64,000 nt of DNA from Microbacterium sp. AK031 (GCF_024807145.1 NZ_JANUCA010000002.1:124001-188000); one strand, 5' to 3'. Shown: positions 16,762 to 25,763, counted from the stretch's first letter. Numbers and translations are program-made. The notes: generated by a model not told the origin, from the letters alone.

Positions 16762-17709
16762 TCAGGCGCGTGCGGGCTCTGGCAGCAGCGTGCGAAGGTA
16801 GTCGCGGTTGGTCGCGCAGACGCCGAGGCTGTCGCCGCCGTACTGCTCCATGAGGAACGGGCCCTTGAAGCCGAGCTCGACGGCCCGAGCCACCATGTCG
16901 CGGTAGTTGATGAGCCCGAGCTCCATGCTGGTCGGCACGGCGGTCTGCCAGCTGCCGTCGCCGGCCTCATCACGGATGTAGTTCTTCACGTGCCAGTAGT
17001 TCGCGTACGGAAGCGTCTTCTCGTGCATTTCGCGCCAGTCCTCGATCGGACGGTGCAGGCGCACCAGGTTGCCGATGTCGGGGTTGAGCCCCACGTTGTC
17101 CAGCCCGATCTCCTCGATCAGCCGGACGGCGCTGTCCGCGGTGCCGAGGTACGTGTCCTCGTACATCTCCAGAGCCATCGGCAGACCGACGGATGCCGCG
17201 TGCTCACCGAGCTCGCGCAGACGAGTGACGGCCAATGCCCGCGTCTCCGCGTCATCGGGGTCGACGGTGCCCTGCGCGGTCCAGAACCACAGCGCCTTGC
17301 GCTGGGCAGGGGTGAACGGCTGGTGGAGGCCGGTCGAGAACACCTGCATGCCCAACTCGGCCGCAGCGTCGATCGCCCGGTGCGCGTAGGCGAGGTTCTG
17401 TTCTCCCTTGCCCGGCTCGATGACGCTCTGGCGCTGCACGTGCACCGAGACGAGCTGCACCTGGTGGGATGCCGCGATGGACTTGAGCTCATCGCGCCGC
17501 TCGGGGGTGAGCTCGGAGGGGCGGATGTGACTGTCCGCGATCTCGATCGCGGTGAAGCCGAGTCGTGACACCCGACGGAACACCCCGTCCCAGGTCTCTG
17601 CCGATGCATCGTGCAGGGGCGTGCCGTCTGCGGTGACGGGAGAGAACCCGTGCATGCAGACGGCGATGGGCCAGTTATCGCTGGTGAGGGGGTGCGGCGT
17701 TGCGGTCAT
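16762..17709 (-). CDS. Sugar phosphate isomerase/epimerase (xylose isomerase-like TIM barrel)
   Basis: 315 residues from the ATG at 17709 (MTATPHPL), preceded by GGAG; an upstream ATG at 17757 would start against the operator. The AP-endonuclease-2/xylose-isomerase-like barrel shows metal ligands in PMALEMYEDTYLG, LNPDIGNLVRLHRP, YWHVKNYIRDE and GPFLMEQYGGD. Members isomerise or epimerise ketoses, keto-acids or their phosphates. It heads the downstream part of the locus and has its own TCCTATAGGA operator. Likely interconverts the oxidised substrate before phosphorylation. Confidence 0.82.
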   Translation of the reverse strand: MTATPHPLTSDNWPIAVCMHGFSPVTADGTPLHDASAETWDGVFRRVSRLGFTAIEIADSHIRPSELTPERRDELKSIAASHQVQLVSVHVQRQSVIEPGKGEQNLAYAHRAIDAAAELGMQVFSTGLHQPFTPAQRKALWFWTAQGTVDPDDAETRALAVTRLRELGEHAASVGLPMALEMYEDTYLGTADSAVRLIEEIGLDNVGLNPDIGNLVRLHRPIEDWREMHEKTLPYANYWHVKNYIRDEAGDGSWQTAVPTSMELGLINYRDMVARAVELGFKGPFLMEQYGGDSLGVCATNRDYLRTLLPEPARA

Positions 17710-17758
17710 GACGACTCCGTTGACGTATCCGTACTCGAAAAGTGATCGAATCTTCATA

Positions 17759-17776
17759 GATCCTATAGGAAATAGG
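17759..17776. promoter_or_regulatory. GntR operator copy upstream of the isomerase gene
   Basis: The palindrome TCCTATAGGA (17761-17770) sits in ATCCTATAGGAAAT, a 14-base string found identically upstream of the kinase gene at 20866-20879. It lies between the isomerase gene and the GntR gene. A FadR/FCD-type GntR site is inferred. Confidence 0.65.
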
Positions 17777-17833
17777 AGAAGCGTCAAGGCGCGAGATCGT
17801 GGTGCGACCCCGAGGCCGGCTCGCGGAACGGAA

Positions 17834-18556
17834 TCAGCTGCGTTCGAGATCCAGCGAACGCGAGCGCACCTGTTCGATGTGGCGGCGCATCTGACGTTCC
17901 GGTGCATCCTGATCGCCGCTCGCGAAGGCGTCGACGATCGCCTCGTGCTCGGCGATCGCCTCCCGCACATCCGTTACGCCGTGCAGCACCGACTGCCGCA
18001 TGCGGTGCAGCTGTGCGCCGAGCGATTCGGACATGTCGTCCAGATAGCTGTTGCCGCAGTGGCGGAAGACCACACGGTGGAAATCGGCATCCGCCGTGAA
18101 GTACGCCGTGGTGAGCTCGACCGCAGGGGAACCCGCACCCATCCCGGTGATCACGCGCTCACCTGCGACGCGGTGGGCCTCCTCTGCCGCCCGCAGCTCG
18201 TCCAGCATCAGCGCTGCCGCCGGTGTCGCCAGCTTCGCGGCAGTCGATTCGAGCATGATGCGTGCCTCGAACAGTTCGGCGAGCTGGGCTGCGTCGAGCG
18301 GCGGAGCGACGCGGTAGCCCTTGAGCGCCTCGCGGGTGACGAGACCGGTGCGCTCGAGCAGCACCATCGCCTCGCGCACTGGCGTCGGTGAGACATCGAG
18401 CTGACGGGCGATCGTGTCGATGGATAGGCGTGCGCCCGGCGAGGCATCGCCGCTCAGCAGCAGCTGCAGGATGCGGTCGTACACGTGATCGCGCAGGCCG
18501 CGGCGCTCGATCGTCGCGTGCAGACCGGACAGCCGGCTCTCGGATTCCATCGTCAT
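17834..18556 (-). CDS. GntR/FCD family transcriptional regulator
   Basis: 240 residues. The GntR winged helix (about 20-85: LRDHVYDRILQLLLSGDASPGARL, then VSPTPVREAMVLLERTGLV) is followed by an FCD ligand domain (about 95-230) with metal-binding His positions in FHRVVFRHCGN and IAEHEAIVDAF. FCD regulators usually sense organic or sugar acids, which fits the ACS importer and CRYL1-like enzyme nearby. It lies inside the locus, between two TCCTATAGGA operator regions it probably binds. Confidence 0.9.
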   Translation of the reverse strand: MTMESESRLSGLHATIERRGLRDHVYDRILQLLLSGDASPGARLSIDTIARQLDVSPTPVREAMVLLERTGLVTREALKGYRVAPPLDAAQLAELFEARIMLESTAAKLATPAAALMLDELRAAEEAHRVAGERVITGMGAGSPAVELTTAYFTADADFHRVVFRHCGNSYLDDMSESLGAQLHRMRQSVLHGVTDVREAIAEHEAIVDAFASGDQDAPERQMRRHIEQVRSRSLDLERS

Positions 18557-18637
18557 GCTTGATTCTCCCTCGCCGACGGCCGTTCACGCACCCGACAGTG
18601 CGACTTCATCGAGAATGTCACGAACCGCCGGCGCCAT

Positions 18638-19093
18638 TCAGGAGCCTTCGTAGGCGCAGATCTCCTGCACCTTCTCGGCAGAGGCGCTGGTCGGGTCGAA
18701 GGTGTAGGTCAGCCATTCGGATGCGAGGCGCCGTGCCAGCTCGATGCCGATGACCCGCTGGCCCATGCAGAGCACCTGCGCGTCATTGGACAGTACTGAG
18801 CGCTCGACGCTGAACGAGTCGTGTGCGGTGACGGCGCGGATGCCGCTGACCTTGTTCGCCGCGATCGCCACACCGAGCCCGGTGCCGCAGATCAGGATCG
18901 CGCGATCGGCATCGCCGGCGGCGACCTTCTCAGCCGCGTTCGTCGCGATCCTCGGGTAGTTGGTGTGCCCGTCCGCGTCGACGCCGACGTCCACGACGGA
19001 CTCGACGAGCGGGTTGGCGAGCAGATCCGCCTTGATGCGTTCCTTGTAGTCGTAGCCCGCGTCGTCCGAGCCGATAACCAGTCGAAGTGCCAT
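18638..19093 (-). CDS. rpiB: RpiB/LacAB-family sugar phosphate isomerase (ribose-5-P or erythrulose-4-P)
   Basis: 151 residues from the ATG at 19093 ([13 protein letters not shown]); an ATG at 19102 overlaps the kinase stop. The RpiB fold is clear: [10 protein letters not shown] at the N-terminus and the catalytic Cys in [15 protein letters not shown] near residue 72, where classic RpiB has GTGIGMSI. The same family provides D-erythrulose-4-phosphate isomerase (DerI2/EryI) in tetritol catabolism. Being next to a DhaK-type kinase, it probably converts a ketose phosphate to the aldose phosphate for the pentose phosphate pathway. Confidence 0.85.
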   Translation of the reverse strand: MALRLVIGSDDAGYDYKERIKADLLANPLVESVVDVGVDADGHTNYPRIATNAAEKVAAGDADRAILICGTGLGVAIAANKVSGIRAVTAHDSFSVERSVLSNDAQVLCMGQRVIGIELARRLASEWLTYTFDPTSASAEKVQEICAYEGS

Positions 19094-19094
19094 G

Positions 19095-20816
19095 TCAGTC
19101 ATTCCCCTTCAGGATGTCGAGAACCGTGTATGCGATGAGTGCGAACGAGACCGCACCCGGGTCGGGAGTGCCGATGCTCTTGTCGCCGTGCGAGCGGGCA
19201 CGGCCGAGCTTGGCGGTGAGGTCTGCCGTGTCCTTGGCCGCCTGATCGGCCGCACCGGCGGCATCGGCCCATGCACTGATGAGGTCGGCACCCGAGTCCA
19301 CGAGGTCAGCGAGGCGATCGGCAAATGGAACGATCGCGTCGATCATGGTCTTGTCGCCCACCTTGGCCTTGCCGAAGGACATCACGGCATCCTTCATGGC
19401 GGTGACTCCGGCCGCGGTTCGCGCCGCGTCGACGTCGTCGTCATCGCCCAGCGTGGCGCCGAGCGCGACGAGCATCTCGCCCCAGATGGCGCCGGATGTT
19501 CCGCCGCCCTTGTCGGCCCAGGCGTCGCCGGCCTGCTGCAGCGCCGTGCGAGCGCCCGCCCCTTCGGCCGCGACGGCGGATGCCGCGGCTGCGGCTGCAC
19601 GGCTTCCGCGCTGCATTCCGATGCCGTGGTCGCCGTCACCGGCAATGCGGTCGATTCGTCCGAGTTCGTCCGCCTCGGCATCCAGCATCGCGGCCATCGC
19701 GTTCAGCGCGCGTTCGATCGTCGCTGCCGCACGGCGGGAACCGTCACTCGCCGGCCCGATCACGATGTCTTCTTCGACGGCCTCGACCGTGTCGACCGCA
19801 ACGCGTCCCTCGACGGCTCCGCGTCGGAATGCCGCGGTGTCGCACGACGCGTGCCAGAGTGGCTCGAGCTCATCGTCGAGCCACAGCAGTGTGAGCGAGA
19901 CGCCCGCCATGTCGAAACTCGTGCAGAACTCCCCCACCTCTGGCGAGACGACGACGATCCCGGCCTCGACCAGCAGCCGATCGATCTCGGCGTACACGAC
20001 ATAGAGCTCTTCGTACTTGACGCTGCCGAGTCCGTTCAAGATCGGGACGACACGCGCGCCCTTCTGCTCCACGCCCTCAGGGATCTCCTCCAGGAGCGAC
20101 GACACGAACAGTGCGGCCAGACCGGCCGCCGTCGGCACGTCGACTTCATCGATGCCTGGCTCTCCGTGGATTCCGAGACCGACGGCCATCCGCCCCTCCG
20201 GCACTGTGAAGAGCGGCTCGTCGGCGCCGGGCAGGGTGCAGCCCCCGAAGGCCACCCCGAGCGTCCGCGTGTGCGCATTGGCCAGCGATGCCAGCCTCTC
20301 GACATCATCGAGATCGAGGCCGGCCTCGGCTGCGGCGCCTGCGACTTTGAACACGACGAGGTCGCCGGCGATGCCGCGGCGCTTGTCGATCTCGCTCGCC
20401 GGTGCGCTGGAGATGTCGTCGGTCACCACGACGGTGCGGCAGTCGATCCCCGCGGCGCGCATGCGCTCCTGCGCCTGCGTGAAGTGCAGCACGTCTCCGG
20501 CGTAGTTTCCGTAGCTCAGCAGAACGCCGCGCCCCTCATGGGCTGCGGTGGCGACGCTGTGCACCTGGTGCGCAGACGGAGAGGCGAAGAGGTTCCCCAT
20601 CGCTGCTCCGTGCGCCAGCCCCGGACCCACCAGACCGGCGAACGCCGGGTAGTGCCCGCTCCCGCCGCCGATCACCACCGACACCGTCGGCTCAGCACCG
20701 CGTGTGGAACGGACGACGCCTCCGGTCACCGGACGCACCCAATGACCCGATGCCGCAGCGAAGCCGACTGCGGACTCTGCGGCGAAGTCATCCGGATCAT
20801 TGAACAATCGCGTCAT
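19095..20816 (-). CDS. DhaK-DhaL fusion kinase (dihydroxyacetone/erythrulose kinase type)
   Basis: 573 residues. DhaK part (about 1-330): [13 protein letters not shown] for the substrate site and GIHGEPG, whose His covalently holds the keto substrate as a hemiaminal. DhaL part (about 370-573): Mg-ATP site [16 protein letters not shown] and the [12 protein letters not shown] loop. Fusion means ATP use, not PTS. Family members phosphorylate dihydroxyacetone, D-glyceraldehyde or erythrulose (DerK/LerK); the RpiB neighbour favours a C4 ketose. It is the first gene after the promoter/operator at 20.82-20.89 kb. Confidence 0.9.
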   Translation of the reverse strand: MTRLFNDPDDFAAESAVGFAAASGHWVRPVTGGVVRSTRGAEPTVSVVIGGGSGHYPAFAGLVGPGLAHGAAMGNLFASPSAHQVHSVATAAHEGRGVLLSYGNYAGDVLHFTQAQERMRAAGIDCRTVVVTDDISSAPASEIDKRRGIAGDLVVFKVAGAAAEAGLDLDDVERLASLANAHTRTLGVAFGGCTLPGADEPLFTVPEGRMAVGLGIHGEPGIDEVDVPTAAGLAALFVSSLLEEIPEGVEQKGARVVPILNGLGSVKYEELYVVYAEIDRLLVEAGIVVVSPEVGEFCTSFDMAGVSLTLLWLDDELEPLWHASCDTAAFRRGAVEGRVAVDTVEAVEEDIVIGPASDGSRRAAATIERALNAMAAMLDAEADELGRIDRIAGDGDHGIGMQRGSRAAAAAASAVAAEGAGARTALQQAGDAWADKGGGTSGAIWGEMLVALGATLGDDDDVDAARTAAGVTAMKDAVMSFGKAKVGDKTMIDAIVPFADRLADLVDSGADLISAWADAAGAADQAAKDTADLTAKLGRARSHGDKSIGTPDPGAVSFALIAYTVLDILKGND

Positions 20817-20824
20817 TGCGGTCT

Positions 20825-20885
20825 CCTATAGGCGAAAAGGGGCACACGTGCGACCCACGATGCCAATCCTATAGGAAATTGGATC
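20825..20885. promoter_or_regulatory. Operator region of the catabolic locus: two CCTATAGG sites
   Basis: CCTATAGG occurs at 20825-20832 next to the kinase start, and TCCTATAGGA at 20867-20876 in ATCCTATAGGAAAT. The latter string repeats exactly at 17760-17773. Two sites about 42 bp (roughly four helical turns) apart would allow a GntR dimer to act over the promoter. Binding by the locus GntR is inferred. Confidence 0.65.
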
Positions 20886-20928
20886 AAAGAGAAGAAGGGG
20901 CTTCTGCGATCAGCACCCTCCGGAGCCG

Positions 20929-21528
20929 TCAGCGCAGCAGGCCGAGATTCGCCAGCGCCATCCTGATCAGAGTGCCGCGGCCGCCCTCCATCTCGGCGGA
21001 TACGGCATCCGACGCCGCCTCCTCGGGAGAGAACCACGTGATCTCCAACGCGTCCTGGCGCGGCTCACATGTGCCGGTGACCGGCACGACGAACGCGAGC
21101 GAGACGGCATGCTGCCGATCATCGTGATACGCGCTGACGCCGGGGAGCGGAAAGTACTCGGCCACGGTGAACGGCAGCGGCTGCAACGGCAGAAGCGGGA
21201 AGGCCATCGGTCCGAGGTCGTTCTCTATGTGCCGGAACAGCGCGTCGCGCACGGTCTCGCCGTAACGCACCCGACCCGACACGATCGTGCGTGTCATCTC
21301 ACCGAGCGGCGTGGACCGCAGCAGGATGCCGAGTTCGGTGACCAGCCCTGACCCGTCTGCGCGAACGGGGATCGCTTCGACATACAGCATCGGCAGCCGT
21401 CGCCTCGCCTCTGCGAGCTCGAACTCACTCAACCATGCGGGATTGTTCGCGTCGGCCGGTAGCTCGCTGAACCGGGAGAGGTCGTCGTCGCCCCCCTCGG
21501 GGTCAGGATCAGGTGTGCGCACCGACAT
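20929..21528 (-). CDS. DUF4916 (NUDIX-like) protein
   Basis: 199 residues matching the actinobacterial DUF4916 family: NPAWLSEFELAEARRRLPMLYV, TRTIVSGRVRYGETVRDAL and FTVAEYFPLPGVSAYHDDRQH. The core looks like a NUDIX fold (SGRVRYGET resembles the start of a NUDIX box), but the canonical GX5EX7REUXEEXGU is not intact, so hydrolase activity is doubtful. The first about 35 residues are acidic and probably disordered. Function unknown. Confidence 0.8.
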   Translation of the reverse strand: MSVRTPDPDPEGGDDDLSRFSELPADANNPAWLSEFELAEARRRLPMLYVEAIPVRADGSGLVTELGILLRSTPLGEMTRTIVSGRVRYGETVRDALFRHIENDLGPMAFPLLPLQPLPFTVAEYFPLPGVSAYHDDRQHAVSLAFVVPVTGTCEPRQDALEITWFSPEEAASDAVSAEMEGGRGTLIRMALANLGLLR

Positions 21529-21542
21529 GCCTCATTTCTACC

Positions 21543-21620
21543 AGTGTCTGCGCCGGAACAGTGTCTGTGCCGGAACAGTGTCTGTGCCGGAACAGTGTCT
21601 GTGCCGGAACAGTGTCTGCG
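21543..21620. repeat. 17-bp tandem repeat, four full copies plus a partial
   Basis: The unit AGTGTCTGTGCCGGAAC repeats head to tail from 21543 (first copy has C for T at one place), ending in a partial copy at 21611-21620. Each unit boundary creates TGTGCCGGAACA, nearly palindromic (TGT-nCCGGn-ACA). The array fills the gap between the DUF4916 start and the esterase start, so it overlaps both promoters. Confidence 0.92.
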
Positions 21621-21640
21621 GCGGCTGGCAGGATGGATGT

Positions 21641-22294
21641 GTGAGCGAGGAAATCAGAATCGACGCCGCCGCAACGCGCTGGGCGCCCGAAGCGCGCACC
21701 GGCCTGCCGCTGCTCGTGCTGCTGCACGGGTACGGCGCCGATGAGCACGATCTGTTCGGGCTCGCGCCGTTCCTTCCCGATGACATCGCCGTCGCCTCTG
21801 TCGCGGCTCCCCTGGCGCCACCATGGCCCCTGCCCGGCAGGTCTTGGTACGCGATCGATGGGCTGAACGGACGAGATCCGGATGCCGTGACCTTCGCCGC
21901 GCGTGCGCTTCTGCGGTGGCTCGACGAGGCCGCAGGCGATGCGCCGACCGTGGCGCTGCTCGGGTTCTCGCAGGGCGCCGCTGTCGCGCTGCAGGCGCTG
22001 CGGCTCGAACCCGCGCGCTTCGATGCCGTGGTCGCGCTGAGCGGCTACGCCTCCCCGGGCGACCTGCCAGAAGACACCGTGCTCCGAGAGGCACGCCCCA
22101 GAGTGTTCTGGGGCCGCGGCACGAACGACGACGTGATCCCCGCTGCGTTGATCGCCCATACCGCCGGGTGGCTGCCCGATCACTCCGAGCTGACCGGACG
22201 CGTCTACCCGGGGCTCACCCACAGCATCTCTGAGGACGAGCTGGCGGACGTGCGCGTCTTCCTCGAGAAGTGGCGCGACGCCTCAGCGGGCTGA
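21641..22294 (+). CDS. Alpha/beta-hydrolase, phospholipase/carboxylesterase family
   Basis: 217 residues from the GTG at 21641; the open frame upstream only translates the tandem repeat. The HGYGADEHDLFGL oxyanion region, nucleophile GFSQGAA (Ser near 109), Asp in GTNDDVIP and His in PGLTHSIS form a full catalytic triad of the YpfH/carboxylesterase group. Probably a cytoplasmic esterase acting on short acyl esters. The tandem repeat directly upstream may affect expression. Confidence 0.9.
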   Translation: MSEEIRIDAAATRWAPEARTGLPLLVLLHGYGADEHDLFGLAPFLPDDIAVASVAAPLAPPWPLPGRSWYAIDGLNGRDPDAVTFAARALLRWLDEAAGDAPTVALLGFSQGAAVALQALRLEPARFDAVVALSGYASPGDLPEDTVLREARPRVFWGRGTNDDVIPAALIAHTAGWLPDHSELTGRVYPGLTHSISEDELADVRVFLEKWRDASAG

Positions 22295-22486
22295 ATCGGA
22301 TTCGCCGGTCGAGTCGGCGTCGTCATCATGATCGGCATCTGCGCCTTCCTCCTCGGACGACGTGCGTCGTCCTGCCATCCCGAACGCGACGGCGAATGCC
22401 ACTCCGATCGCGATGCCGAGGGCGATGCCGACGCCCCAGCTCATCCGCTGTCGCGCCTCGTGGCCGCTCATCCGGTCGTCAGCCAT
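22283..22486 (-). CDS. Small single-pass membrane protein
   Basis: 67 residues. One membrane segment (about 17-39, Gly/Ala/Val-rich, MSWGVGIALGIAIGVAFAVA) is followed by a short basic stretch and an acidic Glu/Asp tail. It overlaps the 3' end of the convergent esterase gene by 12 bp. The clear topology supports a real gene, but no family function is known. Confidence 0.6.
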   Translation of the reverse strand: MADDRMSGHEARQRMSWGVGIALGIAIGVAFAVAFGMAGRRTSSEEEGADADHDDDADSTGESDSAR

Positions 22487-22556
22487 GACTCCACGCTAGC
22501 GAGCGCGGGCCCTCACAACACCCCCGTGCGGCGGACGCGATGCTCCGCGGTACGCC

Positions 22557-23819
22557 TCAGTGCTTCTTGCCACCGCCCGGAACGTCGACGTCCACCCAGA
22601 CGAGGCGGTGGTCGCTGGAGGGGAACGGGTAGACGCCGGTCAGGCGCGAGAGCGGGTCATCCGACGCCGGCCAGAAGACGCCGGATCCGACGATCTTGAT
22701 CTGGCGACTGGGCAGCACGTAATCGACGCGGATGTTCCCCGGCGGCTCCGAGAAGTCCGCGGTGTCCTGCGCCGGATCGCCCACATGCTCGAGGTTGATG
22801 CCGCCCTGCAGTTCGGACGCTTCGATGGCGCCCGTGCTGGTCGGCACGGAGGCGGTGTTGATGCGCGGGCTCTCGAGCAGCTGCTGGCTCGCGCCGCCGG
22901 TGGAGTCGGCGTCATTAGGGTCTGCGTTCTGATCGCCGGCGATCACGAACAGTTCGTTGCGCCCGAGGCCGCCCTCGTTGCCCTGGTCATCGACGATGTA
23001 CGACCCGGCCTTGCCTCCTGCGATGTAGTCGGCCCAGAGGCGGATCTCGTCGTGGTTGCGTCGGCCGTTGCGGTCTTCTGCACCGTCGAAGGTGGGCGGG
23101 GTCGGGTGAGAGACGAGGAAGTGCACGGTCTTGTTCTTCGACACCTCGATCGGCACGTCCCAATGCGACTTGCTCGAGAGCGGGAACCGGGCGAGCTCCT
23201 CCGGCGAATAGAAGTCGGCGAGCTCCGCGGTCGCGGGGTCGTCGGGCAGAAGCGCGCCGGGCATGTCCGCCCAGAGGAGGTTCTGGAACGTGCGAATGGC
23301 GTCCTGATCGATCGGATACTTCGAATAGATCGCCATGCCGTACTGACCGGGGAAGAGTCCGAAGCCCCACGCGTCGTCTCCACCGGAGATCGCTCCGTCG
23401 TTGTTCAGGTCGAATCCGCTGGGAACGCCGGTGTTGACCGGTGCGGAGTACCGATAGGCGTACTCGACGGGCTCTGCGTCACCGTGCGGCGCCGACAGGT
23501 AGTTGTCCTGGAACAGCCGCAGTGAGTCGCCTTCTGCGTCGTAGTCGAACTCGTTGATCAGAAGCACGTCGGGGTTCGTGCGCTGGATGATCTCGGCGAC
23601 GGCATCCGCCTGCGCGTTGCCAGGGGTGGAGAGATCGGCGACGAGCGCACCTTCGGCGCCGCGATTGAGCGATGCGTTGAAGGTGGCGAACCGCAGATCC
23701 GACTGGCCGCGCGCCTCCTGCGGAGGTGCGGCGACGGCCGGAGCTGCGGTCGAGACGGCGGCACCGACGACCAATAAGGCCGCGAGAGCTGCAGCACGGG
23801 CGCGGCGATGCGTGTTCAT
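22557..23819 (-). CDS. Secreted endonuclease/exonuclease/phosphatase family protein
   Basis: 420 residues. A Sec signal peptide (THRRARAAALAALLVVGAAVS, cut near APAVAA) is followed by an EEP fold: LRFATFNASLN, LLINEFDYDAEG with the metal-binding Glu, a calcium-loop-like DLNNDGAISGGDD, HFLVSHPTPPTFDG, VIAGDQNADPND and the terminal SSDHRLVWVDV catalytic Asp-His. Probably a secreted phosphodiesterase or nuclease-like enzyme acting on extracellular phosphoesters. No convincing ribosome site; the ATG at 23819 is chosen because it opens the signal peptide. Confidence 0.85.
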   Translation of the reverse strand: MNTHRRARAAALAALLVVGAAVSTAAPAVAAPPQEARGQSDLRFATFNASLNRGAEGALVADLSTPGNAQADAVAEIIQRTNPDVLLINEFDYDAEGDSLRLFQDNYLSAPHGDAEPVEYAYRYSAPVNTGVPSGFDLNNDGAISGGDDAWGFGLFPGQYGMAIYSKYPIDQDAIRTFQNLLWADMPGALLPDDPATAELADFYSPEELARFPLSSKSHWDVPIEVSKNKTVHFLVSHPTPPTFDGAEDRNGRRNHDEIRLWADYIAGGKAGSYIVDDQGNEGGLGRNELFVIAGDQNADPNDADSTGGASQQLLESPRINTASVPTSTGAIEASELQGGINLEHVGDPAQDTADFSEPPGNIRVDYVLPSRQIKIVGSGVFWPASDDPLSRLTGVYPFPSSDHRLVWVDVDVPGGGKKH

Positions 23820-23897
23820 GCAGGCCACGCTAGCTCGCAACGGTGACGCCGAGAAGACTGATCGATTAACGGATGACGACTGCGACACGCCCGGGGC

Positions 23898-24092
23898 TTG
23901 CGCGGAGCGACACGCCCGGGTATCGTCGTCACGTCCTGTCCGCCGTGTTTGGAAGTTCATTGATCTGATCCGTCGCCTCCGCGCTCTTCTTTCCGCGCGC
24001 TGACACGGATCCTTCCTACCGGTTTCGCCTCCGCCTTTCGGCGTCGAGCAGCGACCCGTGTCAGTGCATCCGCACACTCTCGGGAGACACCC
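23898..24092 (+). promoter_or_regulatory. Promoter and structured leader of the ABC-F gene
   Basis: TTGCGC (23898) and TATCGT (23921) are spaced by 17 bp, predicting a leader of about 160 nt before the ATG at 24093. A 14-bp direct repeat GCGACACGCCCGGG occurs at 23882 and 23907. In the leader, CTGACACGG (24000) and CCGTGTCAG (24056) pair as a 9-bp stem. The left arm starts at the TGA (24001-24003) closing an open frame, as in translation-attenuated resistance genes; no standard start codon opens that frame after the promoter. Confidence 0.45.
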
Positions 24093-25694
24093 ATGTCAAT
24101 GCAGACCACTCGCGCGTCGGTCACTCTTGATCACCTCACCTTCACCTGGCCGGATGGTCAGGCGGCACTCGACGGCGTCACGGGCTCGTTCGGCTCCGGC
24201 CGCACCGGCCTCGTCGGACGCAACGGCTCCGGCAAGTCGACGCTGCTGCGCCTCATCGCCGGAGAGCTCAGGACGACGTCCGGCACGATCCACACCACCG
24301 GAGACGTCGCCTACCTTCCTCAGCGGCTGACGCTCGACGTCGATCGCCGCGTCGCCGAGCTGCTCGGGGTCGCAGAAGCGCTGGATGCTGTGCGCGCCAT
24401 CGCGGCGGGCGACGTCGATTCTGTACATTTCGACGCCGTTGGCGACGACTGGGACATCGAAGCGCGAGCGGAGGTGTCGCTGGCCGAGGCCGGGCTCGAT
24501 CCTTCGTTCCTCGACCGCAACGTCGGCGAGCTGTCCGGTGGTGAGGCGGTGCTCGTCGCGATCGCCGGCATCCGCCTGCGTCGAGCGCCGATCACGCTCC
24601 TCGATGAGCCGACCAACAACCTCGACCGTGACGCGAGAGGACGCCTCGCGGACATGGTGCGGTCTTGGAAGGGCACGCTCGTCGTGGTCAGTCACGACGT
24701 TTCGCTGCTCGAGCTGATGGACGATACCGCGGAGCTCTATGCGCACACGCTGAGCGTGTTCGGCGGTCCGTACTCCGAATGGCGTGCGTGGCTGGACGGT
24801 GAGCAGGATGCTGCGCGCCAGGCCGAGCGCGACGCCAAGCAGTCGTTGAAGAAGGAGAAGAGGCAGCGCATCGAGGCAGAGACCAAGCTGGCGGGCAGAG
24901 CTCGTGTGGCGAACAAGGCGTTCGTCGAGAAGCGGGTTCCGAAGATCATCGCGAACGGCCGGAAGATGGCGGCTCAGGTCTCGGCCGGGAGGCTGCGCAC
25001 CGAGGTCGCGGAGAAGGAGAGCGAGGCGCGGGCTGCGCTCGACGAGGCCGGACGGCGGGTGCGCGGCGACGCCTCGATGAAGATCGACCTGCCGGATCCT
25101 GATGTGTCGAGCACGCGCCGCATCGCCACGATCGGCGTCGAGGAGCGTTCCTGGGTGATCCAGGGACCCGAGCGAGTTGCGCTGATCGGGCGCAACGGCG
25201 TCGGCAAGACGTCACTGTTGGAGCGACTGGTGGACGGCGAAGCGGATGGGACGCCCTCCGTGAGCGGCCACACCGATCGCATCGGGTATCTGCCGCAGCG
25301 CATCGACGGGCTGGACGAATCGCGCTCAGTGCTTGAGAACATCGCTGAGGGCGCCCCAGCCAGCCCCGAGAAGGAACTGCGCAACAGGCTCGCACGGTTC
25401 CTCATCCGCGGCGACACAACCGATCGCGCTGTGAGCACGTTGTCGGGCGGCGAGCGCTTCCGCGTCGCGCTGGCGAAGCTGCTGCTCGCGGATCAGGCAC
25501 CGCATCTCGTGGTGCTGGACGAGCCGACGAACAATCTCGATCTCGACACGGTCGACCAGCTGGTCGAGGCACTGCGTGCGTACCGCGGCGCCGTGCTCGT
25601 GGTGAGCCACGATGATGCGTTCCTGGCTCGGCTCGAGCTGGATCTGACATTGGAGATCGATGAGGAGGGCCGGATCAAGGAAGTGGTGAGGTGA
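24093..25694 (+). CDS. ABC-F family ATPase (ribosome-associated)
   Basis: 533 residues, two ABC domains in one chain with no membrane segment. Walker A1 GRNGSGKST (about 40) with signature LSGGEAV; a charged linker rich in Lys/Arg/Glu (about 245-330); Walker A2 GRNGVGKTS with LSGGERFR and LVVLDEPTNNLD. ABC-F proteins bind the ribosomal E site; many actinobacterial members give resistance to macrolides, lincosamides or pleuromutilins. The long structured leader favours an inducible resistance or stress role, but no drug can be named. Confidence 0.9.
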   Translation: MSMQTTRASVTLDHLTFTWPDGQAALDGVTGSFGSGRTGLVGRNGSGKSTLLRLIAGELRTTSGTIHTTGDVAYLPQRLTLDVDRRVAELLGVAEALDAVRAIAAGDVDSVHFDAVGDDWDIEARAEVSLAEAGLDPSFLDRNVGELSGGEAVLVAIAGIRLRRAPITLLDEPTNNLDRDARGRLADMVRSWKGTLVVVSHDVSLLELMDDTAELYAHTLSVFGGPYSEWRAWLDGEQDAARQAERDAKQSLKKEKRQRIEAETKLAGRARVANKAFVEKRVPKIIANGRKMAAQVSAGRLRTEVAEKESEARAALDEAGRRVRGDASMKIDLPDPDVSSTRRIATIGVEERSWVIQGPERVALIGRNGVGKTSLLERLVDGEADGTPSVSGHTDRIGYLPQRIDGLDESRSVLENIAEGAPASPEKELRNRLARFLIRGDTTDRAVSTLSGGERFRVALAKLLLADQAPHLVVLDEPTNNLDLDTVDQLVEALRAYRGAVLVVSHDDAFLARLELDLTLEIDEEGRIKEVVR

Positions 25695-25763
25695 CTCGGA
25701 ACGCCGACGGCGCCAGAGCATGAGCAGCGCGGCATCCGCCAGAAGACCAGCGCGTCAGGATCG

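Noticed and set aside
21543..21620. Repeat array as a CRISPR
   Set aside because: Units are 17 bp and abut with no spacers, and no cas gene is near.
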